A stretch of 64,000 bases of DNA from Indioceanicola profundi (lineage in GTDB: Bacteria > Pseudomonadota > Alphaproteobacteria > Azospirillales > Azospirillaceae): contig NZ_CP030126.1 of assembly GCF_003568845.1 (NCBI RefSeq), positions 1,701,001 through 1,765,000 on the forward strand, in the 5' to 3' direction. The translations under genes were made by a program, and so were the position numbers. Under the pieces are notes generated by a model that saw nothing but the letters and a program-made list of their open reading frames with translations, did no database searches and had not been told where the DNA came from. This document shows, piece by piece, positions 1 to 9,538 of the stretch. How positions within the stretch are numbered: the first letter of the stretch is position 1; each line of letters starts with the position of its first letter.

Positions 1-627
1 GCGTCCGCGGGCGAACCGCGTATCGCGATTGGATGGATCGCGGATAAAGGGCTGCCCCCTGACGTCACAGGTCGCCTCCAGCCGTGCACGGAGAACGCCC
101 AGCACGGGACGGATCAGCCGTAGTCCGGGGCGCTCGCGGATGGACGGCATGGCGGCAAGCCCGTCGGGTCCGCTACGCATGCCCCGCCGGATCAGTACGG
201 TTTCCGCCTGATCCTCCTGCTGGTGGCCCAATGCCAGATGAAGAATGCCTCTTTCGCGACATTCCTGCTCGAGCAGGTCGTATCGGGCCCCACGTGCCGC
301 TTCTTGCAGGCCGGTGACGGGCTTGGCTCCTTCCCAGCGGCGAATGACGTGAAGTATGCCGTGAAACCCCATCCACGCGGCAACCTGCTCTGCTTCGGCT
401 CCGCTGGCCTGCCGCAGACCATGATCCACGGTGATGGCCAACAGACTGCCGCCACGCCGCTGTGCCCAGTCGTGGAGCAGCAAGGCCAAGGCCATGCTGT
501 CCGGCCCGCCGGAGAGGCCAACCGCCACATGCGGTGCAGCCTCGAACGGCCCTAGCGGCGCCATCAGCCGTTCAAACTCCGCGGAGCTTATCGGCTCGGC
601 GGGCGGAATGCTGCGGTGTTCAGCCAC
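1..627 (-). CDS. tilS: tRNA(Ile)-lysidine synthase TilS, 3' part beyond the left edge
   Basis: TilS attaches lysidine to C34 of the CAU-anticodon tRNA-Ile using ATP and lysine, so that it reads AUA. The visible N-terminal ~209 residues carry the PP-loop ATPase signature SGGPDSMALALLLHDW (about residues 36-51), followed by ITVDHGLR, LQEAARGARYDLL and LALGHQQEDQAETVL, all typical of the family. The gene continues past position 1. I chose the GTG at 627 because it lies 8 bases inside the preceding gene's end, a translational-coupling arrangement, and places the PP-loop at a normal distance from the N terminus. It is the last visible gene of the tol-pal operon. The identification is solid; only the exact start is uncertain. 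Confidence 0.9.
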   Translation of the reverse strand, partial: MAEHRSIPPAEPISSAEFERLMAPLGPFEAAPHVAVGLSGGPDSMALALLLHDWAQRRGGSLLAITVDHGLRQASGAEAEQVAAWMGFHGILHVIRRWEGAKPVTGLQEAARGARYDLLEQECRERGILHLALGHQQEDQAETVLIRRGMRSGPDGLAAMPSIRERPGLRLIRPVLGVLRARLEATCDVRGQPFIRDPSNRDTRFARGR

Positions 628-1555
628 ACCGCAGCCGGTTCTTCTCCTGCTCGGCACGGCGGCGGATCGTGGTCGGTGCATCCTTGTATTCGCCCGCCAA
701 CTGCTGGAGCGCCAGGCAGGCGTCTTCCTTCTGGTTGATGGCGCCGAGCGACATGGCGAGCTTCAGCAGGTTGTCCGGCGCCTTGCTGCTCTTCGGATAG
801 GATTGGTAGCCCTCCGCGAAAGCAACGGCCGCTTCCTTGAACATGCTGCGGACATACAGCGTCTCTCCCAGCCAGTACTGGGCATTGGCTGAGAGTTGGT
901 GGCCCGGATTGTCCGTCAGGAACTGCTGGAAGGCGGCATGGGCAGCCGCATAGTTCTGCTGCCGCAACAGGCCGAAGGCGTAATCATACTGCTGCTGCGG
1001 CCCGCCGGAGGGCAGGTCCGCCGGTGCGGCGGCTCCGCCCGAGGGTGCAGCTGCCATCGGCGGCAGCGCTTCCCCTGTGGGTTCCGCAGATGGGGATGCC
1101 GGCTGCTGGGCGGAGCCGCCGCCAACAGGCGCTGCCTGTGCGCCGCCGCGACCCTGCTCAAGCTGGGTCAGACGGTATTCCATGTCTGTTGCCAACCGCT
1201 CCAGCTGCTCACGGAGCTGCCCGATCTGGAAGGTAGCTTCCTCATACCGGCCGGTCATGGTCCGGACATCGGTTTCCAGCCGCTGCAGGCGGACTTCGAA
1301 ATCACCAGCGACGCTCGGGGCGATCTGCGCGCCGCCGCTCCCGCCGCCGCCCTGACGGGTCCCGCCCCCGCGGTAGACCTCGCGGCTGAGGGTCTGGACT
1401 TCGGTTTCCAGCCGGTTGAGACGATTCAGCAATTCGCGCATGTCGCCGCTCTGCGCCTGGGCGGCGGGAGCGAGCAACGCAATGGCCAGCAGGGGAGCCG
1501 CGAGGGCGACGCCGGCAAGGCGGGAACGGGTCTTGATCTTCATGATCGTCTGCAT
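620..1555 (-). CDS. cpoB: TolA-interacting cell division coordinator CpoB (YbgF)
   Basis: Periplasmic protein that couples Tol-Pal constriction to peptidoglycan synthesis. The 311 residues start with a Sec signal peptide (hydrophobic core LAGVALAAPLLAIALLAP, cleavage near AQA-QS). A heptad-rich coiled coil follows at about residues 38-150, with two LNRLNRLETEV-like stretches typical of the trimerisation region. After a Pro/Ala/Gly linker, TPR repeats begin at YDYAFGLLRQQNYAAAHAAF and run to the C terminus. A second ATG lies four codons downstream (1543), and neither start has a clear ribosome site. The gene sits between pal and tilS, the usual tol-pal location, and its stop overlaps the tilS start. 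Confidence 0.93.
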   Translation of the reverse strand: MQTIMKIKTRSRLAGVALAAPLLAIALLAPAAQAQSGDMRELLNRLNRLETEVQTLSREVYRGGGTRQGGGGSGGAQIAPSVAGDFEVRLQRLETDVRTMTGRYEEATFQIGQLREQLERLATDMEYRLTQLEQGRGGAQAAPVGGGSAQQPASPSAEPTGEALPPMAAAPSGGAAAPADLPSGGPQQQYDYAFGLLRQQNYAAAHAAFQQFLTDNPGHQLSANAQYWLGETLYVRSMFKEAAVAFAEGYQSYPKSSKAPDNLLKLAMSLGAINQKEDACLALQQLAGEYKDAPTTIRRRAEQEKNRLRCG

Positions 1556-1695
1556 GCCCGGAAGTGACTGGACCGGCCGGAAGCGTAGCGTCCGCCGGTA
1601 AACAGAGGAAGACTAACGCCCCGAAAGGGACAGATTATGGCATTTACGCCACAGAAACGGCCCCGCAGGCATTTCGGCCATCCTGAAACCAAAGA

Positions 1696-1723
1696 AGCGC
1701 CGCCCGGTTTCCCGGACGGCGCC
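1696..1723 (-). terminator. Hairpin downstream of pal
   Basis: On the minus strand a GC-rich stem (GGCGCCGTCCGGG, loop AAA, CCGGGCGGCGCT) is followed by the T-rich run CTTCTTTGGTTT. It lies about 60 bases after the pal stop and before cpoB. It may therefore end or attenuate transcription after pal, so that cpoB and tilS receive less readthrough. No promoter for cpoB was identified. Confidence 0.7.
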
Positions 1724-1782
1724 TCCCTGATCATGACGCGGCGTTCGTACGCTGCGGCACCGAGTGACTGATCCAGTACGGA

Positions 1783-2274
1783 TCAGTTCACCACGGTCAC
1801 GCCGCGACGGTTCTGCGCCCAGGCGGACTCGTTGGAGCCGAGCACCGCCGGACGCTCCTTGCCGTAGCTGATGGTCTGCACGCGGCCAGCATCGACGCCC
1901 AGGGCGACGAGGTAGTTCTTCACGGCCGAGGCGCGGCGGTCACCCAGGGCGAGGTTGTACTCGCGGGTGCCGCGCTCGTCGGCATGACCCTCGACGGTCA
2001 CGGTGACGCCCGGATACTGCTTCAGCCAGGCGGCCTGACGGTCAAGCGTGGCCGTCGCTTCCGGGGTGAGGTCGTAACGGTCGAAACCGAAGAAGACGCG
2101 GTCGCCGACATTGACGACGAAGTCTTCGGCAGTGCCGGGAACCGGACCGGCGGGCTGGGCCGGCGCAACGGAGGTGTTGCCACCCGCGTTGGAGGTGTCG
2201 GCAGTTTCCGGCGCGCTCTGGCAAGCAGAGACGAGCAGAAGCGCCGCGAACATGCTCAGGTACTTAACGCGCAT
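1783..2274 (-). CDS. pal: Peptidoglycan-associated lipoprotein Pal
   Basis: Outer-membrane lipoprotein of the Tol-Pal system that binds peptidoglycan and TolB. The 163 residues have a lipoprotein signal (MRVKYLSMFAALLLVSAC, with the lipidated Cys at residue 18), an Ala/Pro-rich linker, and an OmpA-like domain with FFGFDRYDLTPEA, VEGHADERGTREYNLALGDRRA and a C-terminal NRRGVTVV. The start has a good ribosome site (AGGGGG) a few bases upstream. The 147-bp gap to tolB could hold an extra promoter for this abundant lipoprotein, but no element is certain. Confidence 0.96.
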   Translation of the reverse strand: MRVKYLSMFAALLLVSACQSAPETADTSNAGGNTSVAPAQPAGPVPGTAEDFVVNVGDRVFFGFDRYDLTPEATATLDRQAAWLKQYPGVTVTVEGHADERGTREYNLALGDRRASAVKNYLVALGVDAGRVQTISYGKERPAVLGSNESAWAQNRRGVTVVN

Positions 2275-2421
2275 TTTTTGAGACCCCCTACTTCGACACT
2301 AGTTTTGATGATCGGAACTGCCCCACGAGCGACGCCAATATACGTTCAGTCGGCGATTTCTCCGATCCTCGGACTGTAAAGTCTTAGCGTCGTTCTGCGG
2401 TGCGAAAATAATGGGACGGAC

Positions 2422-3774
2422 TTAAGGAATCAAGGGCGACCAAGCTGGGTCCGAAGCGTCCGTCGGTGTCACAGCCTGCCGTTCATTGAATCCGGTGAGG
2501 TCGATGGAGAAGAGCTTCGCCTGCCGCTGGCGGTCGCCGGCGCCGACGGGACGCTCCTTGAAGTACATCAGCACGCGCCCGTTGGGAGCCCAGGTCGGGC
2601 CTTCCACATGGAAGGATTCCGTCAGAAGGCGCTCACCAGTACCGTCCGGACGGATTACGCCGATATAGAAGCGACCCTGATGCAGCCGCGTGAAGGCGAT
2701 CAGGTCGCCGCGCGGGGACCAGACCGGAGTTGCATAACGCCCCTGCCCGAAAGTAATCCGCTTCACGTCGGAACCATCTGCATTCATCGTATACAGCTGC
2801 TGTGTTCCGCCGCGGTCGGACTCGAACACGATTTTACTTCCGTCCGGAGAGTAGGACGGAGCCGTGTCGATACCGGGGTGGTTGGTCAACTGGGTCTGCC
2901 GACGGGTGCGGAGGTCCAGGGTATAGATGTCCGTGTTGCCTCCGGTGGCCAGCGACATGATGACTTTGTTGCCGTCCGGCGAGAAACGCGGGGCGAAAGT
3001 CATGCCGGGGAAATCCCCCAGGACTTCCTGCCGACCGGTATCGATATTGAACAGGTAAACACGAGGCCTGTTGTTGAAGTAACTCAGGTATGTGATTTCC
3101 TGTGCCGTCGGAGAGAAGCGCGGCGTTAGGACGAGCACGCGGCCATCGGTCAGGAAGCGGTGGTTCTCCCCGTCCTGGTCCATGATGGCCAGCCGCTTCA
3201 CCCGGTTGTTCGCCGGGCCGGACTCGGCGATGTAGACGATGCGGGTATCGAAGTAGCCTTCCTCACCGGTGATCGCCTTGTAGATGGCGTCGGAGATGAT
3301 GTGGGCGACTCGACGCCATCCGTCGGGTTGGGTGAAATAGGCGAGGCCCGTGAGCTGCTGCCCACGCACCACGTCGAACAGACGGAACTCGATGCGGACA
3401 CGGCCATCCGGCTGCGTGCTGGCAGCGCCGATCACCAGCCCCTCGGCATTGATCACCCGCCAGTCCGCGAAGCGCGGCCCGGCGCGGAGCTGCTCCGGCG
3501 ACTGGATGAAGGCCCGCTTGTCCAGCGGACGGAACAGGCCGGTGCGCTCCAGGTTCGCCTGGATGACGCCGGACACGTTCTGGCCGATCTGGCGGTCCTG
3601 CGGGCTCTCGCCATAGAAGTCCGTGACGGCGATCGGAATCGGCTCCGACACGCCTTCCGTCATGTCGATGACGAGCTGGGCGCGGGCTTCGGGCGCCGGT
3701 GCCGCGGCCAGCGCGGCCAGCACTAGGGCGGCCCCCATGGCCACCCGGCGTATCATGTGGAACAGGCGCGTCAT
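2422..3774 (-). CDS. tolB: Tol-Pal system protein TolB
   Basis: Periplasmic beta-propeller that shuttles between Pal and the TolQRA motor. The 450 residues contain a Sec signal peptide (hydrophobic [20 protein letters not shown]), an N-terminal alpha/beta domain, and a six-bladed propeller with recurrent [24 protein letters not shown] and [10 protein letters not shown] blades from about residue 220 to the end. The length is normal for TolB. A second ATG six codons in (3756) is possible, but the longer start gives a usual n-region. The gene lies between tolA and pal as in most proteobacteria. Confidence 0.96.
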   Translation of the reverse strand: MTRLFHMIRRVAMGAALVLAALAAAPAPEARAQLVIDMTEGVSEPIPIAVTDFYGESPQDRQIGQNVSGVIQANLERTGLFRPLDKRAFIQSPEQLRAGPRFADWRVINAEGLVIGAASTQPDGRVRIEFRLFDVVRGQQLTGLAYFTQPDGWRRVAHIISDAIYKAITGEEGYFDTRIVYIAESGPANNRVKRLAIMDQDGENHRFLTDGRVLVLTPRFSPTAQEITYLSYFNNRPRVYLFNIDTGRQEVLGDFPGMTFAPRFSPDGNKVIMSLATGGNTDIYTLDLRTRRQTQLTNHPGIDTAPSYSPDGSKIVFESDRGGTQQLYTMNADGSDVKRITFGQGRYATPVWSPRGDLIAFTRLHQGRFYIGVIRPDGTGERLLTESFHVEGPTWAPNGRVLMYFKERPVGAGDRQRQAKLFSIDLTGFNERQAVTPTDASDPAWSPLIP

Positions 3775-3853
3775 GTCAGGGCGATCCCCCCTGTTACTTG
3801 CGGATGGTTTGGAATGGTCGTGCCGGCGGGGCCGGCGGAAAGCCGGCCCGCGC

Positions 3854-4792
3854 TCACAGCATGTCCCGCGGATTGAAGTTCACCGTCATGACCTTCCAGT
3901 CGTCATACTGGTCGGGCGGGAGCGGAAAAGGCTGGCAGCGCGGATTCAACAACGCACGCAGCGCCCGGTCGGTGGAGGCGCGATCGACGGTGCTGGACAC
4001 CACCCGCGCATTCCTCACCGTTCCATCGGGATTCATGTTCGCCTCGACCACGACGAGATAGTTGTCGACGCCCCGTGCGCCGGCATCGACGCTCCAGCAT
4101 GGCCGGATCGCGCGCCGGACGGCATCGACCTGGGAGATGGTCAGCCTGTCGGAACGTGAGACGCTCTGCGAAGCCGGAGCCTCGGCGACCTGCTCCTCCT
4201 TGGGCTCCTGGCGCGGAGCCGGCGGAGTCTCCTCCTTCAGCTTCTCCAGGTTCTTGAGCACGCTGTCGAAGGACCGCTTGGGTTCCTCCTTCTTCGGCTC
4301 TTCCTTTTTCGGAGGCTCCTTCTTGGGCTCCTCCTTTTTGGGCTCAGGCTTTTTCGGCTCTTCTTTCTTCGGCTCCGGCTTCTTGGGCTCGGGCTTGGGT
4401 TCTTCCTTCTTAGGCTCCGGCTTCGGCTCGGGCTTGGGCTTCGGCTCTTCCTTCTTCGGCTCCGGCTTCGGCTCGGGCTCCGCCTGGGCGACCTGCTTCG
4501 GCGGTTCCGGAGTCTTCACCGGCGGCGGGGGTGGAGCTTCCGCCTGTGCCTGGGGCGGAGGAGGCGGCGGCTGGTTGCGCGGCGGAGCTGGCTGCGGCTT
4601 GGCGGGTGCAGGCTTCGGCGGCTCCTTGTTCGGCTCGATCCGCGTATTGGTCAGCTGGCCGACGTCGACGATTTCAACCGGAATGGCCTCGGGAATGGCG
4701 GCAAGCCGCTTCTCCGGGCGCGGCAGTCCGACGATCGCGACCAGGAACAGCGCGACGTGCAGCACGGCGGAAAGGATGATCGCGGTGCGCAT
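3854..4792 (-). CDS. tolA: TolA, inner-membrane tether of the Tol-Pal system
   Basis: TolA links the TolQR motor to TolB, Pal and CpoB across the periplasm. The 312 residues have one N-terminal transmembrane helix (about 4-22), a Pro-rich stretch, and a long Lys-Pro-Glu linker (about residues 95-190) built from [14 protein letters not shown] units. This linker replaces the Ala/Lys helix of the E. coli protein. The C-terminal TolA/TonB-like domain (about 210-312) contains [13 protein letters not shown] and [12 protein letters not shown]. The repetitive linker is encoded by similar GAAGAAGGAG blocks with no frameshift. The tolR-tolA-tolB context makes the call secure. Confidence 0.93.
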   Translation of the reverse strand: MRTAIILSAVLHVALFLVAIVGLPRPEKRLAAIPEAIPVEIVDVGQLTNTRIEPNKEPPKPAPAKPQPAPPRNQPPPPPPQAQAEAPPPPPVKTPEPPKQVAQAEPEPKPEPKKEEPKPKPEPKPEPKKEEPKPEPKKPEPKKEEPKKPEPKKEEPKKEPPKKEEPKKEEPKRSFDSVLKNLEKLKEETPPAPRQEPKEEQVAEAPASQSVSRSDRLTISQVDAVRRAIRPCWSVDAGARGVDNYLVVVEANMNPDGTVRNARVVSSTVDRASTDRALRALLNPRCQPFPLPPDQYDDWKVMTVNFNPRDML

Positions 4793-4836
4793 GATTAGGG
4801 GCCGGCGCTCCAGGCTTCAGGCGATGAGGGGCGATA

Positions 4837-5292
4837 TCAACGGCGGGCGGCAGGCTGGTCCGGCATCTCGGCGACCAGCGCGACCTTCTTGAACCCGGCC
4901 GCGCTCACCGTGCCCATGACCTCCACGATCCGGCCGTAGGCCAGGTTACGGTCGCCACGGACGAAGATGCGGGCCTCCGGATTGTTTTCGGTGATGGCCG
5001 TCAGCAGCGGGACAAGCTGCTCCATGTCGGTTGCCGTCTCATTGACATAGACGGTTCCCTCCCCATCCACGCTGATGACCAGGGGCTCGTCCTGTCCCTG
5101 GATGGCGGGGGCGTTGGTCTTCGGCAGATCGATGGGCACGCCCACGGTCAACAACGGGGCAGCCACCATGAACACGATCAGCAGAACCAGCATGACGTCC
5201 ACGAAGGGCGTCACGTTGATCTCGGACATGGCGCGGTAGCGGCGCTTCCCGCCGCGTCCGCCGCCGGACTTCCCTGCAAGCTGCGCACCCAT
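4837..5292 (-). CDS. tolR: TolR, proton-driven motor subunit of Tol-Pal
   Basis: ExbD/TolR-family inner-membrane protein. The 151 residues have a basic N terminus (GGRGGKRRYRAMSEINVTPFVDVML), one transmembrane helix (VDVMLVLLIVFMVAAPLL) with the membrane Asp that carries the proton, and a periplasmic domain ending in GRIVEVMGTVSAAGFKKVAL. It forms the motor with TolQ and energises TolA. The start is 3 bases from the tolQ stop, so the two are translationally coupled. Confidence 0.95.
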   Translation of the reverse strand: MGAQLAGKSGGGRGGKRRYRAMSEINVTPFVDVMLVLLIVFMVAAPLLTVGVPIDLPKTNAPAIQGQDEPLVISVDGEGTVYVNETATDMEQLVPLLTAITENNPEARIFVRGDRNLAYGRIVEVMGTVSAAGFKKVALVAEMPDQPAARR

Positions 5293-5295
5293 GGT

Positions 5296-6039
5296 TCAGC
5301 CCCGCTCTTCCAGGTGACGCTGCAGGATGGAGGAGAATTCTGTCACGAATGAGTCGAGCCGGTCGGCATACCGCCCCAGATCGGTCGAGAACTTGTTGTA
5401 GGCGATCACCGCCGGAATAGCGGCCACGAGGCCGAGCGCCGTCGCGAACAGCGCCTCGGCGATGCCGGGAGCGACCACGGCCAGCGAGGTGTTCTGCTGC
5501 GAGGCGATGTTGGTGAAGGCGCTCATGATGCCCCACACCGTGCCGAACAGCCCGACGAAAGGAGCGACCGAGCCGACGGAGGCCAGAACGGTCATGTACC
5601 GCTCCGCATTCGCCATCTCGCGGCCGACGGTCACGGACATGACCCGCTCCACCCGCTGGGCAAGGTTGGCCCGCATGTTCCCGCCGGACAGCCCACGTTC
5701 ATTGGCATGCCGCCACTCCCGCATGCCGGCCGCGAAGGTGGAGGAAAGCGGGTCGGACGGGTCCTGCCCCACATCGTCATAGAGCTGGTCCAGCGAACCG
5801 CCGGACCAGAACTGCTCCTCGAAATCCGCAGCGGCGGCCTTCATGCGGCGCAGCTTCACCGCCTTGTCGAAGATGATCGCCCAGCACCAGATCGAGGCGG
5901 CGACAAGCCCAAGCATGACGAGTTTCACCACCCAGTCGGCCATCATGAACAGGCCGATGATTGACAGGTCGTGCGCCTGGGCGGCGACAGCGGTTTCCAT
6001 GACGGCGGGCTCCATCATCACATGGTCAAGGGGATGCAC
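5296..6039 (-). CDS. tolQ: TolQ, MotA/TolQ/ExbB proton channel subunit
   Basis: Inner-membrane stator subunit that with TolR converts proton motive force into TolA movement. The 247 residues have an N-terminal helix (WVVKLVMLGLVAASIWCWAI), a cytoplasmic loop, and two C-terminal helices. The first of these has the family motif VGLFGTVWGIMSAF, and the second begins GIAEALFATALGLVAAIPAV. The N terminus has several Met residues, so the exact start is not fixed. Confidence 0.95.
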   Translation of the reverse strand: MHPLDHVMMEPAVMETAVAAQAHDLSIIGLFMMADWVVKLVMLGLVAASIWCWAIIFDKAVKLRRMKAAAADFEEQFWSGGSLDQLYDDVGQDPSDPLSSTFAAGMREWRHANERGLSGGNMRANLAQRVERVMSVTVGREMANAERYMTVLASVGSVAPFVGLFGTVWGIMSAFTNIASQQNTSLAVVAPGIAEALFATALGLVAAIPAVIAYNKFSTDLGRYADRLDSFVTEFSSILQRHLEERG

Positions 6040-6050
6040 AAATCGGGTGT

Positions 6051-6539
6051 TCAGCCCGGATCTCTACCCGCGGGCGGCTGACCGAGAGCGTTGCGTAGCG
6101 CTACCGGTAACCGCACGGGTCTTCCATTTTGGTTAATGCAGGCAAGCCGCAAAGTCAGCCGGGCCAACTCCTCGGGCGCGCCTTCGTCGCCGGCAGCGGG
6201 CCGGCGGACAATCTGAACGGCATCCATTGTCGCGGCGCCGATATCCGATATCCGGGACACGACTTCAAGCGCGTCATCCAGCACGGCAGGCCTTAGAAAA
6301 TCGATCTCACAGCGCCGTACCGCGAATGCCACACCTTCATCACGCACCATCGCCGCATGGGGGTAGCCCATGCAGCGCATCATCTCGTTGCGCGCCCGCT
6401 CGCAGAACCGCAGGTAGTTGGCATGGTAAACGATGCCGCCCGCATCCGTGTCTTCGTAATAGACACGGAACGGGTAGATATGGGCGTCGCCATCCAGCCA
6501 GCCCTCGGCTGGTCCGGGGGCGGAAAGCGTGTCAGACAT
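6051..6539 (-). CDS. ybgC: YbgC-family acyl-CoA thioesterase
   Basis: Hotdog-fold thioesterase that begins the tol-pal cluster in most proteobacteria. In 162 residues it shows the family core [26 protein letters not shown], given here in two parts: [16 protein letters not shown] with the catalytic Asp, then [10 protein letters not shown]. It also has the later stretch [12 protein letters not shown]. The ATG at 6539 lies 8 bases inside the end of ruvB, which ties it to the Ruv genes. A longer upstream reading would run through ruvB and was not chosen. The physiological substrate in this group is unknown. Confidence 0.92.
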   Translation of the reverse strand: MSDTLSAPGPAEGWLDGDAHIYPFRVYYEDTDAGGIVYHANYLRFCERARNEMMRCMGYPHAAMVRDEGVAFAVRRCEIDFLRPAVLDDALEVVSRISDIGAATMDAVQIVRRPAAGDEGAPEELARLTLRLACINQNGRPVRLPVALRNALGQPPAGRDPG

Positions 6540-7620
6540 CCTCCCCCTCCTCCTCCGGCGGCACGGTGCCCAGCAGATCCAACTGCCGCGCCGCCGCGGC
6601 CGGAACCGGAAGCCCCAGATAGCGGTAGCCGCCATCGGTCAGCATCCGCCCCCGCGGCGTGCGCTGAAGCAGCCCCTGCTGGATCAGGTATGGCTCGATG
6701 GTTTCTTCCAGCACGTCCCGCTGTTCGCCCAGCGCCGCGCCCAGCGTGTCCACCCCCACTGGCCCACCGCCGTAATTGTCCGCGATGCAGCAGAGATAGC
6801 GGCGGTCCATGGCGTCGAAGCCCATCCGGTCCACCTCGAGCCGCGTCAGCGCGCTGTCCGCCGCCTTCGCATCCACCGTCTCCAGCCCCGCGACGGAACA
6901 GATGTCGCGCACCCGGCGCAGCAGCCGGCCGGCGACGCGCGGCGTACCGCGGGAGCGGCGCGCAATCTCCATGGCCCCGTCCGGGCTGAGCGGCATGGCG
7001 AGCAGGCGGGCCCCGCGGCTGACGATGAGCTGCAGCTCCTCCGGCTCGTAGAACTGCATGCGCAGCGGAATGCCGAACCGCTCCCGCAGAGGGCGGGTGA
7101 TAAGGCCCGAGCGCGTGGTGGCGCCGACCAGGGTGAAGGGCGGAAGGTCGATGCGCACGCTGCGCGCCGCCGGCCCTTCCCCGATGATGAGGTCGAGCTG
7201 GAAATCCTCCATCGCGGGATAGAGGATTTCCTCCACCTGCGGGCTCAGGCGGTGGATCTCGTCGATGAACAGGACGTCGTGCGGCTGGAGGTTGGTCAGC
7301 AGGGCCGCCAGGTCGCCGGCCTTGGCGATCACCGGCCCGCTGGTGGCGCGGAAGCCGACATTCAGCTCCTTCGCCACGATCTGGGCCAGCGTCGTCTTGC
7401 CGAGCCCCGGAGGCCCGAAAAGCAGAACATGGTCAAGCGCTTCGCCGCGGGATTTCGCAGCCTTGATGAACAGGGCCAGGTTCTCGCGGACCTGCTTCTG
7501 ACCGGTGAAGTCGGCCAGCGAGAGCGGGCGGATGGAGGATTCCGCATTGTCGCCGCCGATGCGGTCCTGCTCCACCAGCCGCTGGGGCTTGGGTGCGTCG
7601 CTGTTGGGGGCGGGACTCAC
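6532..7620 (-). CDS. ruvB: Holliday junction branch migration helicase RuvB
   Basis: AAA+ motor that drives branch migration with RuvA. The 362 residues contain Walker A ([13 protein letters not shown]), Walker B (LFIDEIHRL), sensor 1 (GATTRSGLI) and the C-terminal winged-helix domain ending [18 protein letters not shown]. The N-terminal extension of about 20 residues and the acidic tail EEEGEDV are common in alphaproteobacteria. The start overlaps the ruvA stop by 4 bases. Confidence 0.98.
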   Translation of the reverse strand: MSPAPNSDAPKPQRLVEQDRIGGDNAESSIRPLSLADFTGQKQVRENLALFIKAAKSRGEALDHVLLFGPPGLGKTTLAQIVAKELNVGFRATSGPVIAKAGDLAALLTNLQPHDVLFIDEIHRLSPQVEEILYPAMEDFQLDLIIGEGPAARSVRIDLPPFTLVGATTRSGLITRPLRERFGIPLRMQFYEPEELQLIVSRGARLLAMPLSPDGAMEIARRSRGTPRVAGRLLRRVRDICSVAGLETVDAKAADSALTRLEVDRMGFDAMDRRYLCCIADNYGGGPVGVDTLGAALGEQRDVLEETIEPYLIQQGLLQRTPRGRMLTDGGYRYLGLPVPAAAARQLDLLGTVPPEEEGEDV

Positions 7621-8240
7621 TGGCTAAGCTCCTTCAACCCGGCCCGGATCAGGTCGGACATGCTGGCATCAGCCCCGAGACGCTGGACCGCACTGTTGAC
7701 CGCCGTGAACGCCTCCACCCGGCGGTAACCCAGATTGACCAGGGCGGAGACGGCATCGGCCACGGGGCCGCCGCCCGCAGGCGCCGCCGCCCCGGCGGGA
7801 GCCGCGGCTGCCGGCGCGCTCAGCGCGGCCATGCCGATGCTGGCGACCTTATCCTTCAATTCGTTCAAAATTCGGGCAGCCAACTTTGGGCCTACCCCGT
7901 CCGCACGGCAAAGATTCGTCTTGTCCTGCGCGGAGATGGTGGTGGCCACCTCGTCCGGCGACAGCACGGACAGGATGTTCAGCGCGACCCGCGCCCCCAC
8001 CCCCTGCACCGTGGTCAGCATCCGGAACCAGTCCTTCTCCTGCGTATCGAAAAAGCCGAAGAGCTGGATGTTGTCCTCCGACACCCACATGTCGGTGAGC
8101 AGCGTCACCGCCTCCCCCGGGCCTCCCAGCCGGCGCAGCGTCCGGGCGGAGCAGGAGACGAGGTAGCCGACTCCGTTGACGTCCACCACCGCATAATCCA
8201 GGCCGGTGGCATCGAGGATGCCGCGCAATTTGGCGATCAT
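7617..8240 (-). CDS. ruvA: Holliday junction DNA-binding protein RuvA
   Basis: Tetrameric junction-binding partner of RuvB. The 207 residues start [20 protein letters not shown] and have the helix-hairpin-helix stretches [16 protein letters not shown] and [19 protein letters not shown]. An Ala/Pro-rich linker leads to the C-terminal RuvB-binding domain ([20 protein letters not shown]). Unusually, its ATG overlaps the stop of a PIN-domain toxin gene by 4 bases rather than that of ruvC. Confidence 0.97.
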   Translation of the reverse strand: MIAKLRGILDATGLDYAVVDVNGVGYLVSCSARTLRRLGGPGEAVTLLTDMWVSEDNIQLFGFFDTQEKDWFRMLTTVQGVGARVALNILSVLSPDEVATTISAQDKTNLCRADGVGPKLAARILNELKDKVASIGMAALSAPAAAAPAGAAAPAGGGPVADAVSALVNLGYRRVEAFTAVNSAVQRLGADASMSDLIRAGLKELSQ

Positions 8241-8671
8241 AAGGTCCTCCCTCCCGCCTCGGGCACCAGCAGAGGCAGAGCCGGGGTCACGTCGGTATGG
8301 TTGAAGTCGTTACCATTGAAAAGCAGCGGCGCATCCACCGACCGCGCCAACGCATAGGCTGCACAATCGGCGAAGTTCAACTTCGCACGATGACCGGTTC
8401 CCTTGCCGTAGCGGCGATAGGCCTGGAAAGCGGCGGACGCCTGCCCTTCGTCGAAAGGCACGACTTCCGTGTTCCAGCGCGCAAATGCCAGCTCCATCGT
8501 CGTCAGCACGTCCTGCCCCTTCCGGAATGCCAGGACCGTCCGCATCTCGAACAGCGTGACGGCGGAGATGAAGGGCCGGTGCAGCATCTCAAGAGCGGAT
8601 TGATAGGTATCCGCGTCAGCCTCATCAAAGCCGACCGCCAGAATCGCGGAAGTGTCGAGAACGATCCGCAT
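8237..8671 (-). CDS. vapC: VapC-type PIN-domain ribonuclease toxin
   Basis: Probable RNase toxin of a type II toxin-antitoxin pair. The 144 residues have the PIN-domain plan: MRIVLDTSAILAV with the first acidic residue (Asp6), a glutamate in VTLFEMRTVL, and the C-terminal acidic cluster KLNFADCAAYALA...LLFNGNDF with two Asp residues. The ATG at 8671 is chosen because the PIN fold starts immediately there, one base after the antitoxin stop. The stop overlaps the ruvA start by 4 bases, so the toxin is translated in the Ruv operon. No frameshift or missing acidic residue was seen, so it should be active. Confidence 0.88.
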   Translation of the reverse strand: MRIVLDTSAILAVGFDEADADTYQSALEMLHRPFISAVTLFEMRTVLAFRKGQDVLTTMELAFARWNTEVVPFDEGQASAAFQAYRRYGKGTGHRAKLNFADCAAYALARSVDAPLLFNGNDFNHTDVTPALPLLVPEAGGRTL

Positions 8672-8672
8672 G

Positions 8673-8933
8673 TCAGTCGAACATCCCGAGATCGTCATAG
8701 CCCAGGATTTCGTCCTCCGGGCGGTTGTCCAGGACCGGCGCCCTGCGGACCTGCTCCAGAAGCTCCCGGATATCCGCGCGACGCCGGAGCTCCGCCTGCT
8801 GGCGTGTTGCCTCAAGCCGCGCCAGCCGCTCCTCCGCCGCGATTCGGATGGTTTCGGTGATGCTCTCCCCCGTCAGCTCCGCAAGCCGCCGGACGGCCTG
8901 CTCGGCCTCATCGGATTTGATGTTCAGCGCCAT
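8673..8933 (-). CDS. vapB: VapB-type antitoxin (Rv0623/PSK transcription-factor-like)
   Basis: Short 86-residue antitoxin. The N terminus MALNIKSDEAEQAVRRLA followed by ELTGESITETIRIAAEERL is the DNA-binding region of the Rv0623-like family (PF07704). The C-terminal half ends in PEDEILGYDDLGMFD, which would wrap the toxin. The ATG at 8933 matches the conserved start of the family, so I rejected a longer upstream reading. The gene is directly upstream of vapC and 63 bases after ruvC, and its promoter and autoregulatory operator could lie in that gap. Confidence 0.85.
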   Translation of the reverse strand: MALNIKSDEAEQAVRRLAELTGESITETIRIAAEERLARLEATRQQAELRRRADIRELLEQVRRAPVLDNRPEDEILGYDDLGMFD

Positions 8934-8996
8934 GGCATTCTTCCTTTCTGCCCAGCAGGGAAGAATTCTACACCGACGGGAACAAAGCGGCAACAG

Positions 8997-9524
8997 CTAC
9001 CGGCGGACTCCGAGCATCCCGTCCAGCACGCGCCGCTTCGTTCCTGCCGTATGGGCGTGGCAGATGGCAACCGCCAGGGCGTCGGCGGCATCGGCGCTGG
9101 TGGTCTGGGAGCCGGGCAGCAGCATGCGCACCATGTGCTGAACCTGGGCCTTGTCGGCATGTCCGGTGCCCACCACCGACTTCTTCACGATCATGGGCAG
9201 GTACTGCTCCACCGGCAGCCCGGCCCTGGCCGTGACCAGCAGGGCGATCCCGCGCGCCATCCCCAGCTTCAGGGTGGATGACGGGTTCTTGTTGGCCAAG
9301 GTCTCCTCGACCGCAGCCTCGTCCGGGGTCCAGGCCCGGATCACGTCCAGGATGCCGTCATGCAGGACCTCCAGCCGTCGCGAGAGGTCCTGCTTCTCAT
9401 TGGTGTGGATGGCGCCGTCGGCAACGAAGCTCAGCCGGTTCCCGGTGACGTCGATGACGCCCCAGCCGGTATGCCGCAGCCCGGGGTCGAGCCCCAGGAC
9501 GCGGATGGTGGAGAGGGCGGTCAT
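8997..9524 (-). CDS. ruvC: Crossover junction endodeoxyribonuclease RuvC
   Basis: Holliday junction resolvase. The 175 residues contain the RNase H-like acidic residues: Asp in [17 protein letters not shown], Glu in [11 protein letters not shown], and the C-terminal [14 protein letters not shown]. The length is normal. It is separated from ruvA and ruvB by the vapBC pair and starts 14 bases after the yebC stop. Confidence 0.97.
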   Translation of the reverse strand: MTALSTIRVLGLDPGLRHTGWGVIDVTGNRLSFVADGAIHTNEKQDLSRRLEVLHDGILDVIRAWTPDEAAVEETLANKNPSSTLKLGMARGIALLVTARAGLPVEQYLPMIVKKSVVGTGHADKAQVQHMVRMLLPGSQTTSADAADALAVAICHAHTAGTKRRVLDGMLGVRR

Positions 9525-9538
9525 CGCATCCTGTCCGG

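Noticed and set aside
4200..4520. Repetitive tolA segment as a frameshift or assembly error
   Set aside because: The Lys-Pro-Glu repeats keep one open frame and are normal for the TolA linker.
8237..8933. Mobile element carrying vapBC
   Set aside because: No transposase, terminal repeats or duplicated target site could be seen around the pair.
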